Positions 16,742 to 24,721 of a stretch of DNA of 54,878 nucleotides are shown here, piece by piece. Positions within the stretch are counted from its first letter, which is position 1, and each line of letters opens with the position of its first letter. Origin of the DNA: Pseudomonadota bacterium (GTDB lineage: Bacteria > Pseudomonadota > Alphaproteobacteria > Caulobacterales > Caulobacteraceae); NCBI GenBank assembly GCA_963205005.1, contig CAUJHW010000182.1:1-54878 (forward strand). The letters run 5' to 3'. The notes beneath the pieces are model-generated. The model did not search any database and was not told where the DNA came from. It saw only the letters and a list, made by a program, of their open reading frames with translations. A program made the translations under genes and the position numbers.

Positions 16742-19700
16742 ATGCGCCGCCAAGAAGTGACGCTCGACGACAAATTTCTGCTCACGGACGGTCGAGTCTT
16801 CATCACCGGCGTCCAGGCGCTCCTGCGGGTTCTGATGGACCAGCATCGGCTGGATCAGGCCGCGGGGCTCAACACGGCGGGATTTGTCAGCGGCTACCGC
16901 GGCTCTCCGCTGGGCGGCCTCGACCAGCAGGCCGCGCGCGCGTCGAAATTCCTCAAGTCGGCAGAGGTCGTCTTCAAGGAGGGCCTGAACGAGGACCTCG
17001 CGGCCACGGCGGTCTGGGGCAGCCAGCAGGCCAACCTGTTCCCCGGGGCCCGCTACGATGGCGTCTTCGGCATGTGGTACGGCAAGGCGCCCGGCGTCGA
17101 CCGCACCGGCGACGCCTTCAAGCACGCCAATTTCGCAGGCGTCTTCCCCAAAGGCGGCGTGCTGGCGGTGGCCGGCGACGACCACACCTGCAAGTCCTCC
17201 ACCCTCCCATCGCAGTCGGAATACGCCTTCCAGGACTTCGAGATGCCGGTGCTGTCGCCGGCCGACGTGCAGGAGGTGCTGGACTACGGCCTGCTCGGCT
17301 ACGCCATGAGCCGTTTCTCGGGCCTCTGGGTCGGGATGATCGCGCTCGCCGACACGATGGACTCAGGCGCGACCATCGATGTCTCGCTGGAGCGCCACCG
17401 CTTTGTCACGCCGGAGAACTTCCGCCTGCCGCCCGGCGGGCTGGGCATCCGCCTGAAGGATCAGCCGCTCGACAAGGAACGGCGCCTGCGCACCCAGAAG
17501 CTGCCGGCGGCGCTGGCCTTCGCGCGGGCCAACCGCATCGACCGGGTGATGCTGGGTTCCAGCCGCCCGCGCCTGGGCATCGTCTGCCAGGGCCAGGCCT
17601 ACAAGGACGTGATCGAGGCCTTCGCGGCCATGAACATCTCCACCGAGGAGGCCGCCGGCCTGGGCGTCGCCATCTACAAGGTGGGCATGCCCTGGCCGCT
17701 CGAACCCGTCGGACTGCGCGGGTTCGCGGCCGGCCTCGAGACCCTGATGGTGATCGAGCACAAGCGCCCGCTGATCGAGACCCAGGCCCGCGCCGCTCTG
17801 TACGACCTGCCCGCCCATGCCCGGCCCCGGATCATCGGCAAGACCGACGAGTCTGGCGGCCCGCTGCTGTCGGAACTGAATTCCCTGTCGGTGGCCGAGA
17901 TCGCGCTGGCCATAGCCGACCGCCTGCCGCCCGGCCCGCACATGGAGCGGGTCTATGACTATCTGAGCCGTGTGTCGGCCGCCTCCATGGCCGCGGTCAC
18001 GCTGTCGAGCGACCAGCAGCGCAAGCCGTTCTTCTGCTCGGGTTGCCCGCACAACACCTCGACCCGCCTGCCGGAAGGCTCCCGCGCGCTGGCCGGCATC
18101 GGCTGCCACTACATGGCCAGCTTCAATGACCCGTCCACCGACCTGAACAGCCACATGGGCGGCGAGGGCCTGTCGTGGGTGGGCGCTTCGCCCTTCACCG
18201 ATGAGAAGCACGTCTTCGTCAATCTGGGAGACGGCACCTACAACCACTCCGGCTCCCTGGCCGTCCGGGCCGCGGTCGCGGCCGGCGCCAACATGACCTA
18301 CAAGCTGCTGTTCAACGACGCCGTCGCCATGACCGGCGGACAGCGGGCCGAGAGCGGCTTCACCGTCCCGCAGATCACCCGGCAGCTCGCCGCCGAAGGC
18401 GTGAAGAAGGTTGTGGTCGTGGCCGCCGAGCCCGAGCGCTACCAGACCGTCACCGACCTGGCGCCCGGCGTCGAGGTCCGCCCGCGGATCGAGCTGATGA
18501 AGGTGCAGCGCGAGCTGCGCGACACTGCTGGCGTCACGGTGCTGATCTACGATCAGGTCTGCGCCACCGAGAAGCGCCGCCGGCGCAAGCGCGGCAAGAT
18601 GGCCGCTGCCCCGATGCGGGTGATGATCAACCCGCTGGTCTGTGAGGGCTGCGGCGACTGTTCGGTCAAGTCCAACTGCGTGTCGGTCGAGCCGCTGAAC
18701 ACCGAGTTCGGCCGCAAGCGGAAGATCAACCAGTCCACCTGCAACCAGGACTATTCCTGCCTCGACGGCTTCTGCCCCTCGTTCGTCACCCTGGAGGGCG
18801 CGGAGAACGCGCATCACGAGGCCATGCCGGCGCTGACGGCGGACGCCACCCCGCTGCCGACGTTTGAGCCCACCGGCGGCGTGCGCAACATCGTCTTCAC
18901 CGGCGTCGGCGGCACCGGCGTCACCACCGTGGCCTCGATCCTGGCCATGGCCGCTCACGTGGACGGGCGGGCCGCCTCGGTGGTGGACATGACCGGTCTG
19001 GCCCAGAAGGGCGGGGCAGTGTTCAGCCACGTCCGCATCGGCGAGACCGAGACCAGCATCATCGGCGGTCGCGTGCCGGCGGCCAGCGCCAATGTGCTGA
19101 TTGCCTGCGACCTGCTGTCGGCGGCGGGCGCCGACGCGCTCAGCCTCTACGCCAAGGACCGCACCGTCGCGGTGGGCAACGCCGACTTCGCGCCCACCGC
19201 CGACTTCGTCACCGACCGAGACGTCCGCTTCGACGCCGATGAGGTCGGCAAGCGGATCGCCGCCGCCACCCGGTCCTGGGACGCGGCGCCGGCCAGCCAC
19301 CTGGCTGAAACCCAGCTTGGCGACGCGATCTACGCCAACATGATCATGCTGGGCTTCGCCTGGCAGAAGGGCGTGATCCCGGTCTCCAGCCTGGCCATGT
19401 ACCGCGCCATCCGGCTGAACGGCGTCGAGGCCGAGGCCAACCTCCAGGCCTTCGAACTGGGCCGGAAGGTCGCCCACGACCCTTCGGCCCGGGGCCAGCG
19501 CGACGACGACGTCCCGACGCCCGGGACCATGCCCCTGGACGACCTGATCAACGGGCGCGCCGCCGAACTTGGGGCCTATCAGAACGGCGCCTACGCCGAC
19601 CGCTTCCTGACCAGGGTGGGCAAGGTGCGTGCGGCCGAACAGGCGCTGGGCGCCGGCGAGGCCCTGACCCGGGCCGCGGCGGTCAGCCTCTACAAGCTGA

Positions 19701-20173
19701 TGGCCTACAAGGACGAGTACGAGGTCGCCCGCCTCTACACCGACGGACGCTTCGCCAGCTACCGCGCGCAGACCTTCAAGGGCGGCAAGGCCAGGGTGTG
19801 GCTCGCCCCGCCGCTGCTGGCCCGCAAGGGGCCGGACGGCAAGCCGCGCAAGATGGCCTTCTCGGGCTGGATGCTCGACCTGGGCTTCCCGCTGCTGACG
19901 AGGCTCAAGGGGCTGAGAGGTACGCCACTCGACCTGTTCGGGTACAGCGAGGAGCGCCGGACCGAGCGCGCGCTGATCGCCGCCTTCGAGGCCGATCTCG
20001 ACCGCATCGTCGACGGTCTTACGCCGGCCCGGCTGGAAACCGCCGCGCAACTGGCCGAGGTCCCGCAAGCGATCCGCGGCTACGGTCACGTGAAGGAGGC
20101 CTCGCTCGGCCCTGCGAAGGCTCAGGCCGAGCGGCTGTGGGCGGAGTGGGAGACGGTCGGGGCGAAGGCCTAG
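16742..20173 (+). CDS. Indolepyruvate:ferredoxin oxidoreductase, fused alpha-beta type
   Basis: A 1143-residue single-chain enzyme that decarboxylates aryl 2-oxoacids from aromatic amino acid transamination to acyl-CoA, reducing an electron carrier. The N-terminal half is IorA-like (pyrimidine-binding region, then CSGCPHNTSTRLPEG near residue 432 and the TPP region with GGEGLSWVG and GDGTYNHSG). Near 634 lies a ferredoxin-like site CEGCGDCSVKSNC. The IorB-like gamma domain begins near 718 (FTGVGGTGVTT). ATG 16742 is preferred over TTG 16712 because AAGGA lies between them. It is divergent from the Lrp regulator. Confidence 0.95.
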   Translation: MRRQEVTLDDKFLLTDGRVFITGVQALLRVLMDQHRLDQAAGLNTAGFVSGYRGSPLGGLDQQAARASKFLKSAEVVFKEGLNEDLAATAVWGSQQANLFPGARYDGVFGMWYGKAPGVDRTGDAFKHANFAGVFPKGGVLAVAGDDHTCKSSTLPSQSEYAFQDFEMPVLSPADVQEVLDYGLLGYAMSRFSGLWVGMIALADTMDSGATIDVSLERHRFVTPENFRLPPGGLGIRLKDQPLDKERRLRTQKLPAALAFARANRIDRVMLGSSRPRLGIVCQGQAYKDVIEAFAAMNISTEEAAGLGVAIYKVGMPWPLEPVGLRGFAAGLETLMVIEHKRPLIETQARAALYDLPAHARPRIIGKTDESGGPLLSELNSLSVAEIALAIADRLPPGPHMERVYDYLSRVSAASMAAVTLSSDQQRKPFFCSGCPHNTSTRLPEGSRALAGIGCHYMASFNDPSTDLNSHMGGEGLSWVGASPFTDEKHVFVNLGDGTYNHSGSLAVRAAVAAGANMTYKLLFNDAVAMTGGQRAESGFTVPQITRQLAAEGVKKVVVVAAEPERYQTVTDLAPGVEVRPRIELMKVQRELRDTAGVTVLIYDQVCATEKRRRRKRGKMAAAPMRVMINPLVCEGCGDCSVKSNCVSVEPLNTEFGRKRKINQSTCNQDYSCLDGFCPSFVTLEGAENAHHEAMPALTADATPLPTFEPTGGVRNIVFTGVGGTGVTTVASILAMAAHVDGRAASVVDMTGLAQKGGAVFSHVRIGETETSIIGGRVPAASANVLIACDLLSAAGADALSLYAKDRTVAVGNADFAPTADFVTDRDVRFDADEVGKRIAAATRSWDAAPASHLAETQLGDAIYANMIMLGFAWQKGVIPVSSLAMYRAIRLNGVEAEANLQAFELGRKVAHDPSARGQRDDDVPTPGTMPLDDLINGRAAELGAYQNGAYADRFLTRVGKVRAAEQALGAGEALTRAAAVSLYKLMAYKDEYEVARLYTDGRFASYRAQTFKGGKARVWLAPPLLARKGPDGKPRKMAFSGWMLDLGFPLLTRLKGLRGTPLDLFGYSEERRTERALIAAFEADLDRIVDGLTPARLETAAQLAEVPQAIRGYGHVKEASLGPAKAQAERLWAEWETVGAKA

Positions 20174-20187
20174 GACCGACCCCGGCA

Positions 20188-20203
20188 CAGCCTACGGAGG
20201 CTG
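20188..20203. terminator. Weak stem-loop between convergent genes
   Basis: CAGCCT-ACGG-AGGCTG forms a 6-bp stem with a 4-nt loop, followed by CAATTCT. It lies between the oxidoreductase stop and the convergent BLUF stop. No real U-tract exists on either strand, so termination function is uncertain. Confidence 0.3.
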
Positions 20204-20209
20204 CAATTC

Positions 20210-20614
20210 TCAGCCGCCCTCGCGTGCGAATTCGCGCATCAGCCGGACCAGCTTGTCGGTCTGGGCCGTCGTGAAGGGCTCGGCCAGCATGGGCTGGATC
20301 AGGCCCTGGACGTAGGTCGAGGGACCCACGTAGGCGAGGCTCCACTTCGGGAAGGTGCGGCGTCGGATCGGGGTGTCTCGGATGACGTTGATCGCGGTGT
20401 GGCGCGGGTCGCGCAGAATGCTGACCATCAGCGTGTCGACGTTCGCGTTGGGACCTTCCAGAACCTGGGCGAACCTGTTCTCCGTGGCCACCAGTGCGCC
20501 CGTAACCAGCAGGCCGGCGTTGCGGATCAGGGCCAGTTCATTGATGTGGCGCACGTGGTCGGGATCGCGCCGCGCCGCGTCGGTCTTGCGGCTCACATAG
20601 ACGATCTTCTTCAC
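20210..20614 (-). CDS. Stand-alone BLUF-domain blue-light sensor
   Basis: A 134-residue protein, essentially one BLUF domain that binds FAD and changes a hydrogen-bond network in blue light. The key residues align with AppA: Tyr6 (YVSR), Asn32 (IRNAG), Gln50 (FAQVLEG) and Trp91 (FPKWSLAY). Leu93 replaces the usual Met after the Trp. GTG 20614 is chosen because GGAG lies 6 nt upstream and the fold begins at once; an upstream ATG at 20662 adds 16 residues. No output domain is fused, so it must act through a partner not identified here. Confidence 0.88.
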   Translation of the reverse strand: MKKIVYVSRKTDAARRDPDHVRHINELALIRNAGLLVTGALVATENRFAQVLEGPNANVDTLMVSILRDPRHTAINVIRDTPIRRRTFPKWSLAYVGPSTYVQGLIQPMLAEPFTTAQTDKLVRLMREFAREGG

Positions 20615-20765
20615 GCGGAACTCCAGTGAAGGCTTCGCCGCCCGGGACCGGGGCCCGCACATTGCTCTCCACGATTTTCCTGCATTTACAGGTGGCTAGG
20701 CGTCCCGCCAATTCGCGACAGTACCTAGTGGCCTTGCCCACGCACCCATTCCGGGGGCAGCGTGC

Positions 20766-21278
20766 TTAACGGGCGGGCGGCGGCTCGGGCGCGCTGACCA
20801 GGACCTGGATCCGGCCATTCTCCTCAACCACGCTCAGTGTCGCGTCGGGATTGCTTTCGCCCAGGTCGATGTCCTCCTTCGGCGCGATCACCCAGGTGCG
20901 CCGGCCGGCCACGGCCATGACGATCCTGCCTGTGCCCCAGGTCTCGGCGGCATAGGCCTTCAGGGCCGCATAGGTCGGGTTGCGCCGCCAGGCCAGGGGG
21001 TTGGCGGGGTCGCAGCGGGCGATCAGGCGCGTGCCGGCGGGATCCTGGTCGAGCACCACCTTCGTCAGGTCGGGCCGGAAACGGTGAGGCATCTCCGGGT
21101 CCATCAGCCACACGCACTCGAAGGTGCGGCAGCTTGCCGGGCGGTCCGGATAGATGCCGCAGCCGGCGCCCGCCCGGTGGTGCGGACACCAGGTCGCCAT
21201 CGGCTTGCCCAGCTCCTCGACCGCGAAAACCTTGCAGCACTGGCCGCAGGGGCCGCAGGACTTGGGCCGGGCCGACAT
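20766..21278 (-). CDS. YkgJ-like cysteine-cluster protein (putative metal-binding)
   Basis: A 170-residue protein with the CxxCxxCC signature at the N-terminus (CGPCGQCC) followed by HHRAGAGCGIYPDRPASCRTFEC, matching the UPF0153/YkgJ zinc/iron-chelating domain. The domain probably holds a metal or iron-sulfur centre. ATG 21278 lies 2 nt after the stop of the spermidine-synthase-like gene, so the two form an operon. Its biochemical function is unknown. Confidence 0.85.
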   Translation of the reverse strand: MSARPKSCGPCGQCCKVFAVEELGKPMATWCPHHRAGAGCGIYPDRPASCRTFECVWLMDPEMPHRFRPDLTKVVLDQDPAGTRLIARCDPANPLAWRRNPTYAALKAYAAETWGTGRIVMAVAGRRTWVIAPKEDIDLGESNPDATLSVVEENGRIQVLVSAPEPPPAR

Positions 21279-21280
21279 GT

Positions 21281-21952
21281 CTAGCGGGCCACGCCCACCC
21301 AGATGATGTGACGGGCGCCCTTGCCGGAGGGGCTGGCGCGGACCTGCACCTCCTCCACGGCGAAGCCCGCGCGGCGCATGCGCCCGGCGAAGGGCTGGTC
21401 GGGACCAGCGGACCACACGGCCAGAACGCCGCCGTGCTTCACCGCCTTGCGCAGGGTCGCCAGTCCGCTGACCGAATAGAGGCTGTCGTTGGCGTCGCGG
21501 TTCAGGCCGTCGGGGCCGTTGTCGGTGTCCATCAGGATGGCGTCGTAGGCCGGGTTGGCGTCGCGCAGCAGGTCGGCGACGTCGGCCTGGCGCAGCAGCA
21601 GGCGCCTGTCGCTCAGCGAATTCCCGTACAGGTGGGCCAGTGGCCCCTTGGCCCAGGTGATCACCTCGGGGACCAGTTCGGCCACGGTGATGCTGGCGTC
21701 CTTGGGCAGGTCGGCCAGGGCTGCGCGCAGCGTGAAACCCATGCCCAGGCCGCCGATCAGCATCCGCGGCGCCTTGCGGTCCTTGATCTTGTCCCAGGCC
21801 AGGTTGGCCAGCGCGATCTCGGAGCCCGACAGCCGGCTGTTCATCAGCTCGATCGTGCCGGACATGATCGAGAAGTCCTGGCCCCGCTGCATGAGCTTCA
21901 GTTCACCGCCGCCGGGGATCTGGGCGGTGTCGAGATGGATCCAGGGGTTCAT
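21281..21952 (-). CDS. Spermidine-synthase-like SAM-binding domain protein
   Basis: A 223-residue protein with the Rossmann-type fold of spermine/spermidine synthases and class I methyltransferases: glycine motif LIGGLGMGFTLRAAL, then ITVAELVPEVITWAK and YDAILMDTDNGPD. It is shorter than SpeE and lacks the SpeE N-terminal barrel, so polyamine synthesis is unproven. Similar proteins in alphaproteobacteria are annotated only as spermidine-synthase-like. It is the first gene of a two-gene operon with the YkgJ-like protein. Confidence 0.82.
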   Translation of the reverse strand: MNPWIHLDTAQIPGGGELKLMQRGQDFSIMSGTIELMNSRLSGSEIALANLAWDKIKDRKAPRMLIGGLGMGFTLRAALADLPKDASITVAELVPEVITWAKGPLAHLYGNSLSDRRLLLRQADVADLLRDANPAYDAILMDTDNGPDGLNRDANDSLYSVSGLATLRKAVKHGGVLAVWSAGPDQPFAGRMRRAGFAVEEVQVRASPSGKGARHIIWVGVAR

Positions 21953-22049
21953 GCGCCTCCCATAGCCGGGCCGGGCCGAAACGCCCACTCCTTGCGTCCG
22001 CCGCCGCGAAGCCGCAGCCTGCGTCAAACAGCAAGCGGGGAGAACGCTC

Positions 22050-22814
22050 ATGGATCTCGACTGGCCGACCATCGTCTCGGATCTGGAGCAGTTGCTGAAG
22101 CTGCGCTCGATCCCGTTCGGCATGAAGCTCTTCGTCGACCGCGCCGAGATGGAAGCGATCCCGCGCATCCGCCGCCCGCAGCATGTGCACACCCTGGACC
22201 AGGTGGTGGGCCAGGCCTCGCGGCTGGGCTGGACGGTGGGAATTACGTCGGACGACCTGGTCGGCGCCCAGTGCCGGGCGGTGGTCGGGCTGGGCAACGC
22301 CAAGACACCGGAATGGCGGACGGGCAAGCACATGACCGGCGTCTGGTTCGAGACCGTCGAGGGCGCGACCGAGCACCAGGCCGCCATGCACTGTGTGCCG
22401 GACGGCCAGTACGACGCCCTGGCCGTCGGACCGCTGGCCTCGGGAAAGCTGCAGGACCCCGACATCGCCCTGTTCTACGCGACGCCCGGGGCGATGATGT
22501 ACTTCATCAACGGACTGCAGTGGTCGGGTTACAAGAAGTTCGACTGGGGCGTGGTGGGCGAGAGCGCCTGCGCTGACAGCTGGGGCCGGGCGCTGACCAC
22601 CCGCACGCCCAGCCTGTCGATCCCCTGCTTCGCCGAGCGGCGCTATGGCGGGGTGCTGGACGACGAGATGCTGATGGCCACGCCGCCCGAGCATCTGCTG
22701 AAGGCCATCGCCGGGATGCGGGCGCTGTCGAAGAACGGCTTCCGCTATCCGTTTCCGCAGTACGGCGTGCAGCAGGACGTGCGGGCCGGCATGGCGGTAA
22801 GCTACGCGCCTTAG
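22050..22814 (+). CDS. DUF169 family protein
   Basis: A 254-residue protein matching DUF169, whose members are often near radical-SAM or heavy-metal genes but lack an assigned reaction. It has the typical early stretch LLKLRSIPFGMKLF, a central CRAVVGLGNAK, and a late SIPCFAERRYGG. GGGGAG precedes the ATG. It is divergent from the spermidine-synthase-like gene with 97 nt between them. Confidence 0.82.
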   Translation: MDLDWPTIVSDLEQLLKLRSIPFGMKLFVDRAEMEAIPRIRRPQHVHTLDQVVGQASRLGWTVGITSDDLVGAQCRAVVGLGNAKTPEWRTGKHMTGVWFETVEGATEHQAAMHCVPDGQYDALAVGPLASGKLQDPDIALFYATPGAMMYFINGLQWSGYKKFDWGVVGESACADSWGRALTTRTPSLSIPCFAERRYGGVLDDEMLMATPPEHLLKAIAGMRALSKNGFRYPFPQYGVQQDVRAGMAVSYAP

Positions 22815-22836
22815 GGCGTACGCCGGGAGGCGCGCG

Positions 22837-22896
22837 ATGTCGGTCGAAATGGGGTGTCTCTTCGCCGCAATGGTGCTGGCGCAGATCGTGCTGTGA
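22837..22896 (+). CDS. Possible 19-residue hydrophobic peptide
   Basis: ATG 22837 to TGA 22894-22896 encodes MSVEMGCLFAAMVLAQIVL, a single hydrophobic segment. GGGAGG lies 6 nt upstream, good spacing for translation. It sits 22 nt after the DUF169 gene and just before the convergent PhyH stop. It could be a real membrane micropeptide or chance. Confidence 0.3.
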   Translation: MSVEMGCLFAAMVLAQIVL

Positions 22897-22899
22897 GCC

Positions 22900-23793
22900 T
22901 CAGACGCCCGGCTTTTCGGCCGTGACGGCGCGCAGGAGCTCTTCCGAGCCCATGCTGGGCGCGCCGTCGACCCGACCGAGGGCGAATTCAGGCGGGACGA
23001 TTTCGGGGCCTTCGCCGGCCGGCAACGGCGGCGTGAAGTAACCCAGGGCGTACGATCCCATGGCGTAGCCGATCAGCGCCTGCAGCTCCGGGTCCAGGGC
23101 GCGGGCGATCTCGGGCGGGCACGACAGGTACTGGTTCTCCTCCTGCCGCAGCCATCCCAGGGCATAGGTGATGTTCAGGCCCCAGCGATCCTGGTCGCTG
23201 ACATTGGCGCCGCCGCCGTGGAACACGGTTCCGGTATAGATCAGCACCGAGCCGCGGCGCATGACCGCGCGGCCAATCTCGGCGGACTCGGCGGCCCGCG
23301 TGTCCGGCCAATCGATGGAGCCAGGGATGACCTGGGTCGCGCCATTGGCCTCGGTGAAGTCGGTCAGGGCCCAGATCGTGTTGAGCTGCGGCTCGATCCC
23401 CTTGAGATACCGGCCCCAGGCCCAGCGGTCGCGATGGATCGCCTGGGCCGGCTCCCCCGGCATGATGCGGATCAGCTGGGTGAGGTGCAGCTGATAGCGC
23501 TCGCAGTTCGGCAGCAGGACCTTGTCGCAGATCGCGCGGATGCGGGTGTCCAGCACCGCCGCGCGGGCAGCCTTCGAACGGGCCACCAGGGCGCCGGTCC
23601 GGGTGGTGCGCCGGCCCGTGAAGGAGTCCTGGCCGGGCTGGGTGGCCTCGACATAGGGCCGAAGCTCTTCCCGGAAGGCGTCGGCTTCCGCCGCGCTGAT
23701 CACATCGTCAAGGATCAGGGCGCCGTCGCGGTCGAGCACCGCCATGATCGCATCGATCGGCGCATCGGCGGGCAGATGTTCCAGTTCCGGCAT
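22900..23793 (-). CDS. Phytanoyl-CoA dioxygenase (PhyH) family protein
   Basis: A 297-residue Fe(II)/2-oxoglutarate-dependent oxygenase. The double-stranded beta-helix ligands are visible: His-x-Asp in AIHRDRWAWG and the distal His in TGTVFHGGGAN, with the oxoglutarate-binding Arg likely in DRWGLNITYA. GGAGG precedes ATG 23793. Bacterial relatives hydroxylate diverse small molecules including lipids and quorum-type compounds; the substrate here is unknown. Confidence 0.88.
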   Translation of the reverse strand: MPELEHLPADAPIDAIMAVLDRDGALILDDVISAAEADAFREELRPYVEATQPGQDSFTGRRTTRTGALVARSKAARAAVLDTRIRAICDKVLLPNCERYQLHLTQLIRIMPGEPAQAIHRDRWAWGRYLKGIEPQLNTIWALTDFTEANGATQVIPGSIDWPDTRAAESAEIGRAVMRRGSVLIYTGTVFHGGGANVSDQDRWGLNITYALGWLRQEENQYLSCPPEIARALDPELQALIGYAMGSYALGYFTPPLPAGEGPEIVPPEFALGRVDGAPSMGSEELLRAVTAEKPGV

Positions 23794-23848
23794 TGGCGCC
23801 TCCGTCAGCGCCGGATCACAATCCCCGGCGCGTCCGGCGTCAAGCCGC

Positions 23849-24313
23849 TCAGGTCTCCGAGAGTGTCCGGCAGGCGTAGGCCAGGCGTATGGCGCCGATG
23901 GAGTTGGGCGCCGGCGCCGCCCACTCGGTCGGGACGAAGTTGGGCGCCTGCCAGCTCTTGCCCTTCAGACCGGGACTGTCGTGGAAGGATTCCTCCACCA
24001 CGCGCGACACCCCGCGTCCGCAGTCGAACTCGGCGAGGCTCTGGACGGAGTGGAACCGGAAGCCCTGGCGCTCGCGGACCTTGTGGGAATCATAGGCTGT
24101 CCAGACCCGCCGCACGCCCCGGTCGGCGCTGGTCGTGGCCTTCATGTAGACCCAGGTGTCCTCGCTGGCCGTGACCAGTGTCCAGCCGGAGGATTCCAGC
24201 CCGAAGGGGCGGGGCCCAGACTGGGCCAGGGCGGGGGCGGCGAAGGCGACCGCGAGCGCCAGCGCCAGGGGTGCGGTGAGACGGGGCTTCAGGGCGAGGT
24301 CCGCAGGGCTCAT
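23849..24313 (-). CDS. Secreted protein, surface-adhesin E-like
   Basis: A 154-residue protein with a clear signal peptide (APLALALAVAFAAPALAQ). The mature part reads like the surface-adhesin E (CE2-type) family: WTLVTASEDTWVYM near the start, VRRVWTAYD, and AEFDCGRG before a second Cys near the C-terminus (LAYACRT). The two cysteines may form a disulfide. No Shine-Dalgarno is evident before ATG 24313. It probably acts in the periplasm or at the cell surface. Confidence 0.65.
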   Translation of the reverse strand: MSPADLALKPRLTAPLALALAVAFAAPALAQSGPRPFGLESSGWTLVTASEDTWVYMKATTSADRGVRRVWTAYDSHKVRERQGFRFHSVQSLAEFDCGRGVSRVVEESFHDSPGLKGKSWQAPNFVPTEWAAPAPNSIGAIRLAYACRTLSET

Positions 24314-24377
24314 GTGACTGTCATATCACCGGCCTCGATCCCCGGAAATGGCGTCCGGCCCCGCCCGCCGCGCATGG

Positions 24378-24398
24378 AAAAGGGCCCCGAAGGGCCCT
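24378..24398 (-). terminator. Intrinsic terminator after the 36-residue peptide gene
   Basis: On the minus strand, AGGGCCC-TTCG-GGGCCCT is a perfect 7-bp stem with a UUCG tetraloop followed by UUUU. It lies 29 nt after the stop of the small ORF at 24427-24537, which supports that ORF as a real transcription unit. Confidence 0.85.
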
Positions 24399-24426
24399 CT
24401 GGAACGCGGAGGCAGGAACCGATCGG

Positions 24427-24537
24427 CTAGGCGACCAGTCCGACCGCCGCGAACCCGGCCACGAGCATGGCCATCGCGAGCGTCAGCAAGGTCGGGGAAA
24501 ACCTGCGAAGCTGGCGGCCAAGGGCGGGGAAGGACAT
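24427..24537 (-). CDS. 36-residue single-TM peptide
   Basis: A short ORF encoding a basic N-terminus (MSFPALGRQLRRFSP) followed by one hydrophobic helix (TLLTLAMAMLVAGFAAVGLV). It follows the positive-inside rule and would sit in the inner membrane. A perfect intrinsic terminator lies shortly downstream on the same strand, which is the main reason to call it a gene. The Shine-Dalgarno is weak (GAAAG). Function unknown. Confidence 0.6.
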   Translation of the reverse strand: MSFPALGRQLRRFSPTLLTLAMAMLVAGFAAVGLVA

Positions 24538-24721
24538 GTGACACACTTTCAGGTCTGGTCTGGACCCCGTGGGGAGCGGGGGTGTCCGTCTGGACAACTC
24601 ATGGATACAACGCGCCGCGGCCGGGCAGGATCGGCGATTTCACCGGACCGCTCTGCGCTTTCGACAGGTACGGTCCGGCCACCCCTGACGCCAGTTACGA
24701 ATTGGCCATGTGAGCCCCGGC

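Noticed and set aside
17363..20188. 941-residue frame antisense to the indolepyruvate oxidoreductase
   Set aside because: Composition is typical of GC-rich antisense frames and no motif is recognisable.
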